A DNA stretch of 35,344 nucleotides from JBKEAR01 sp047972425. Its GTDB lineage: Bacteria > Pseudomonadota > Alphaproteobacteria > JBKEAR01. The notes beneath the pieces are model-generated. The model was not told the DNA's origin, made no database searches, and was given only the letters and a program-made list of their open reading frames with translations. Shown in pieces: positions 34,455 through 35,344 of this stretch. Made by a program: the position numbers and the translations under genes. How positions within the stretch are numbered: position 1 is the stretch's first letter; the number at the start of each line of letters is the position of its first letter. The DNA lies in NCBI GenBank assembly GCA_047972425.1, contig JBKEAR010000068.1:1-35344 (forward strand). Reading direction: 5' to 3'.

Positions 34455-35344
34455 ATGGCTACAATACATTATAATGATGAAGATAAAGTATTAGTGGAAG
34501 ACGGTAGTATTGCGGATTCTACTTATTCGGGAACGATAGAATTTGAAGAAACAGTACGCAGTTTTACGGCTCAACAAGGTACATATGGTACAATATATTT
34601 TAATCATAGAACAGGTGTGTTTGAATATGCCCTTGGTGGTGAAAGTAATGCGGCACTTCAATCATTACAAGAAGGTGAAGTCGTAACGGATACTGTTACA
34701 TTAACTGTTACAACAATAACGGGTGCAACAAAAGTTGTTACAATAAATGTAACCATTAGTGGTACAAATGATGCTCCAACTCTTGTGGTTGGAGATGCAA
34801 CGATTACTGCTGGTGATCCGGATGATGGTGTGGAAAGCACGGTAACAGGAACACTCATTGCAAATGATGTGGATTTACCAGACGATGCAGAGCTCACCTT
34901 TGATGTTGAAGGTGCAGAATATGGCTCATTAGTTGTTAATGACGATGGTACTTACACTTATACATTAGATGAAACCAATGCTGATATTGTTGCCCTTAAA
35001 GAAGGGGAAACTATCTATGAAACTGTAATTGTTACTGTTACGGATGATCAAGGAGCTTCTACCTCCAAGCCAATTCTTATCACCATTACAGGGCGTAACG
35101 ATGCCCCTATCGTATCGGCCACAACCAATAATGTATATGAAGAAACAGCCCCTGAGGTAAGTGGTTTGGTGTTGGCATCGGATGAAGATGGCGATAGCTT
35201 AACATACAGCCTACAAGGTACAGGAAGTTATGGAACATTTACCTTAGATGAAGCTACAGGTAAATATACATATGTTTTAGATGAAAGCTTAGCAGCGGTT
35301 AAAGGCTTAGGTGATGGCGAACAGCTAACAGATACGGTTACGGT
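34455..35344 (+). CDS. VCBS/cadherin-like repeat adhesin, 3'-truncated by the window edge
   Basis: An open frame from ATG 34455 (MATIHYNDEDK) to the last base, at least 296 residues, with no stop. It shows at least three VCBS-type repeats of about 90-100 residues. Each has the pattern GTYTYTLDE, then a gap, LKEGETIYETVIVTVTDDQGA, ITI, and SGTNDAPT or GRNDAPI. These Ca-binding Ig-like repeats build giant surface adhesins, commonly exported by type I (RTX/LapA-like) systems. No N-terminal Sec signal is present, which favours type I export with a C-terminal signal beyond the window. A weak Shine-Dalgarno (TTAAGG) precedes the ATG by about 5 bases. No transporter genes are visible here. Confidence 0.85.
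   Translation, partial: MATIHYNDEDKVLVEDGSIADSTYSGTIEFEETVRSFTAQQGTYGTIYFNHRTGVFEYALGGESNAALQSLQEGEVVTDTVTLTVTTITGATKVVTINVTISGTNDAPTLVVGDATITAGDPDDGVESTVTGTLIANDVDLPDDAELTFDVEGAEYGSLVVNDDGTYTYTLDETNADIVALKEGETIYETVIVTVTDDQGASTSKPILITITGRNDAPIVSATTNNVYEETAPEVSGLVLASDEDGDSLTYSLQGTGSYGTFTLDEATGKYTYVLDESLAAVKGLGDGEQLTDTVT

Noticed and set aside
1..35344. CRISPR arrays, insertion sequences, prophage genes, toxin-antitoxin or defence systems.
   Set aside because: I saw no spaced direct repeats, transposase, integrase, phage or defence-domain signatures on either strand.

Overview
The window looks like the end of a contig from an AT-rich alphaproteobacterium with a fermentative, host- or gut-associated lifestyle. 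This assignment is inference. It rests on a MaoC-domain/phosphate acetyltransferase fusion next to acetate kinase, an alphaproteobacterial-type lysine/ornithine decarboxylase, glyoxalase II, a class A penicillin-binding protein and a classical autotransporter. No species can be named from the sequence alone.

Layout. 1-2100: the 3' part of a zinc alcohol dehydrogenase, whose first ~180 bases look damaged, then a manganese-type cupin and an AraC regulator. 2149-6466: tRNA-Arg(ACG) on the minus strand, xanthine phosphoribosyltransferase, and pheS-pheT overlapping by ATGA. 6817-9325 (minus): a compact rplK-rplA-rplJ-rplL ribosomal operon with its own promoter, a probable L1-binding leader and a probable L10 leader. 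It has neither secE-nusG upstream nor rpoBC downstream. 9360-17078: a carbohydrate locus with a CUT1 ABC importer (binding protein and two permeases, no ATPase; minus) divergent from a LacI regulator and a cytoplasmic GH38 alpha-mannosidase (plus). 17166-18851: a secreted tannase/feruloyl-esterase-family protein. 19042-21019: PLP decarboxylase and glyoxalase II. 21089-23680 (minus): pta-ackA. 23854-29350: glycogen genes, glgC divergent from glgA-glgP. 29521-31455: a PBP1A-type peptidoglycan synthase. 31834-35344: an autotransporter, then the start of a VCBS-repeat adhesin cut by the window edge.

How the genes work together. The 9.4-17.1 kb locus reads as uptake of a mannose-containing oligosaccharide, its hydrolysis in the cytoplasm and local control by the LacI protein. 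The divergent intergenic region holds a sigma70-like promoter, a 29-bp near-palindrome made of overlapping 10-bp-phased repeats, and a 21-bp inverted repeat near the predicted transcription start. Part of the palindrome recurs upstream of the mannosidase gene. Hexose could feed glycogen storage (glgC/A) and mobilisation (glgP), with acetate as a fermentation end product through Pta-AckA. The right end encodes surface or secreted proteins likely involved in adhesion.

I found no CRISPR array, insertion sequence, prophage or clearly new defence system. The most unusual points are the detached ribosomal operon, the mannoside locus with its operator architecture and missing ATPase, the adhesin pair at the right edge, and the corrupted left edge.
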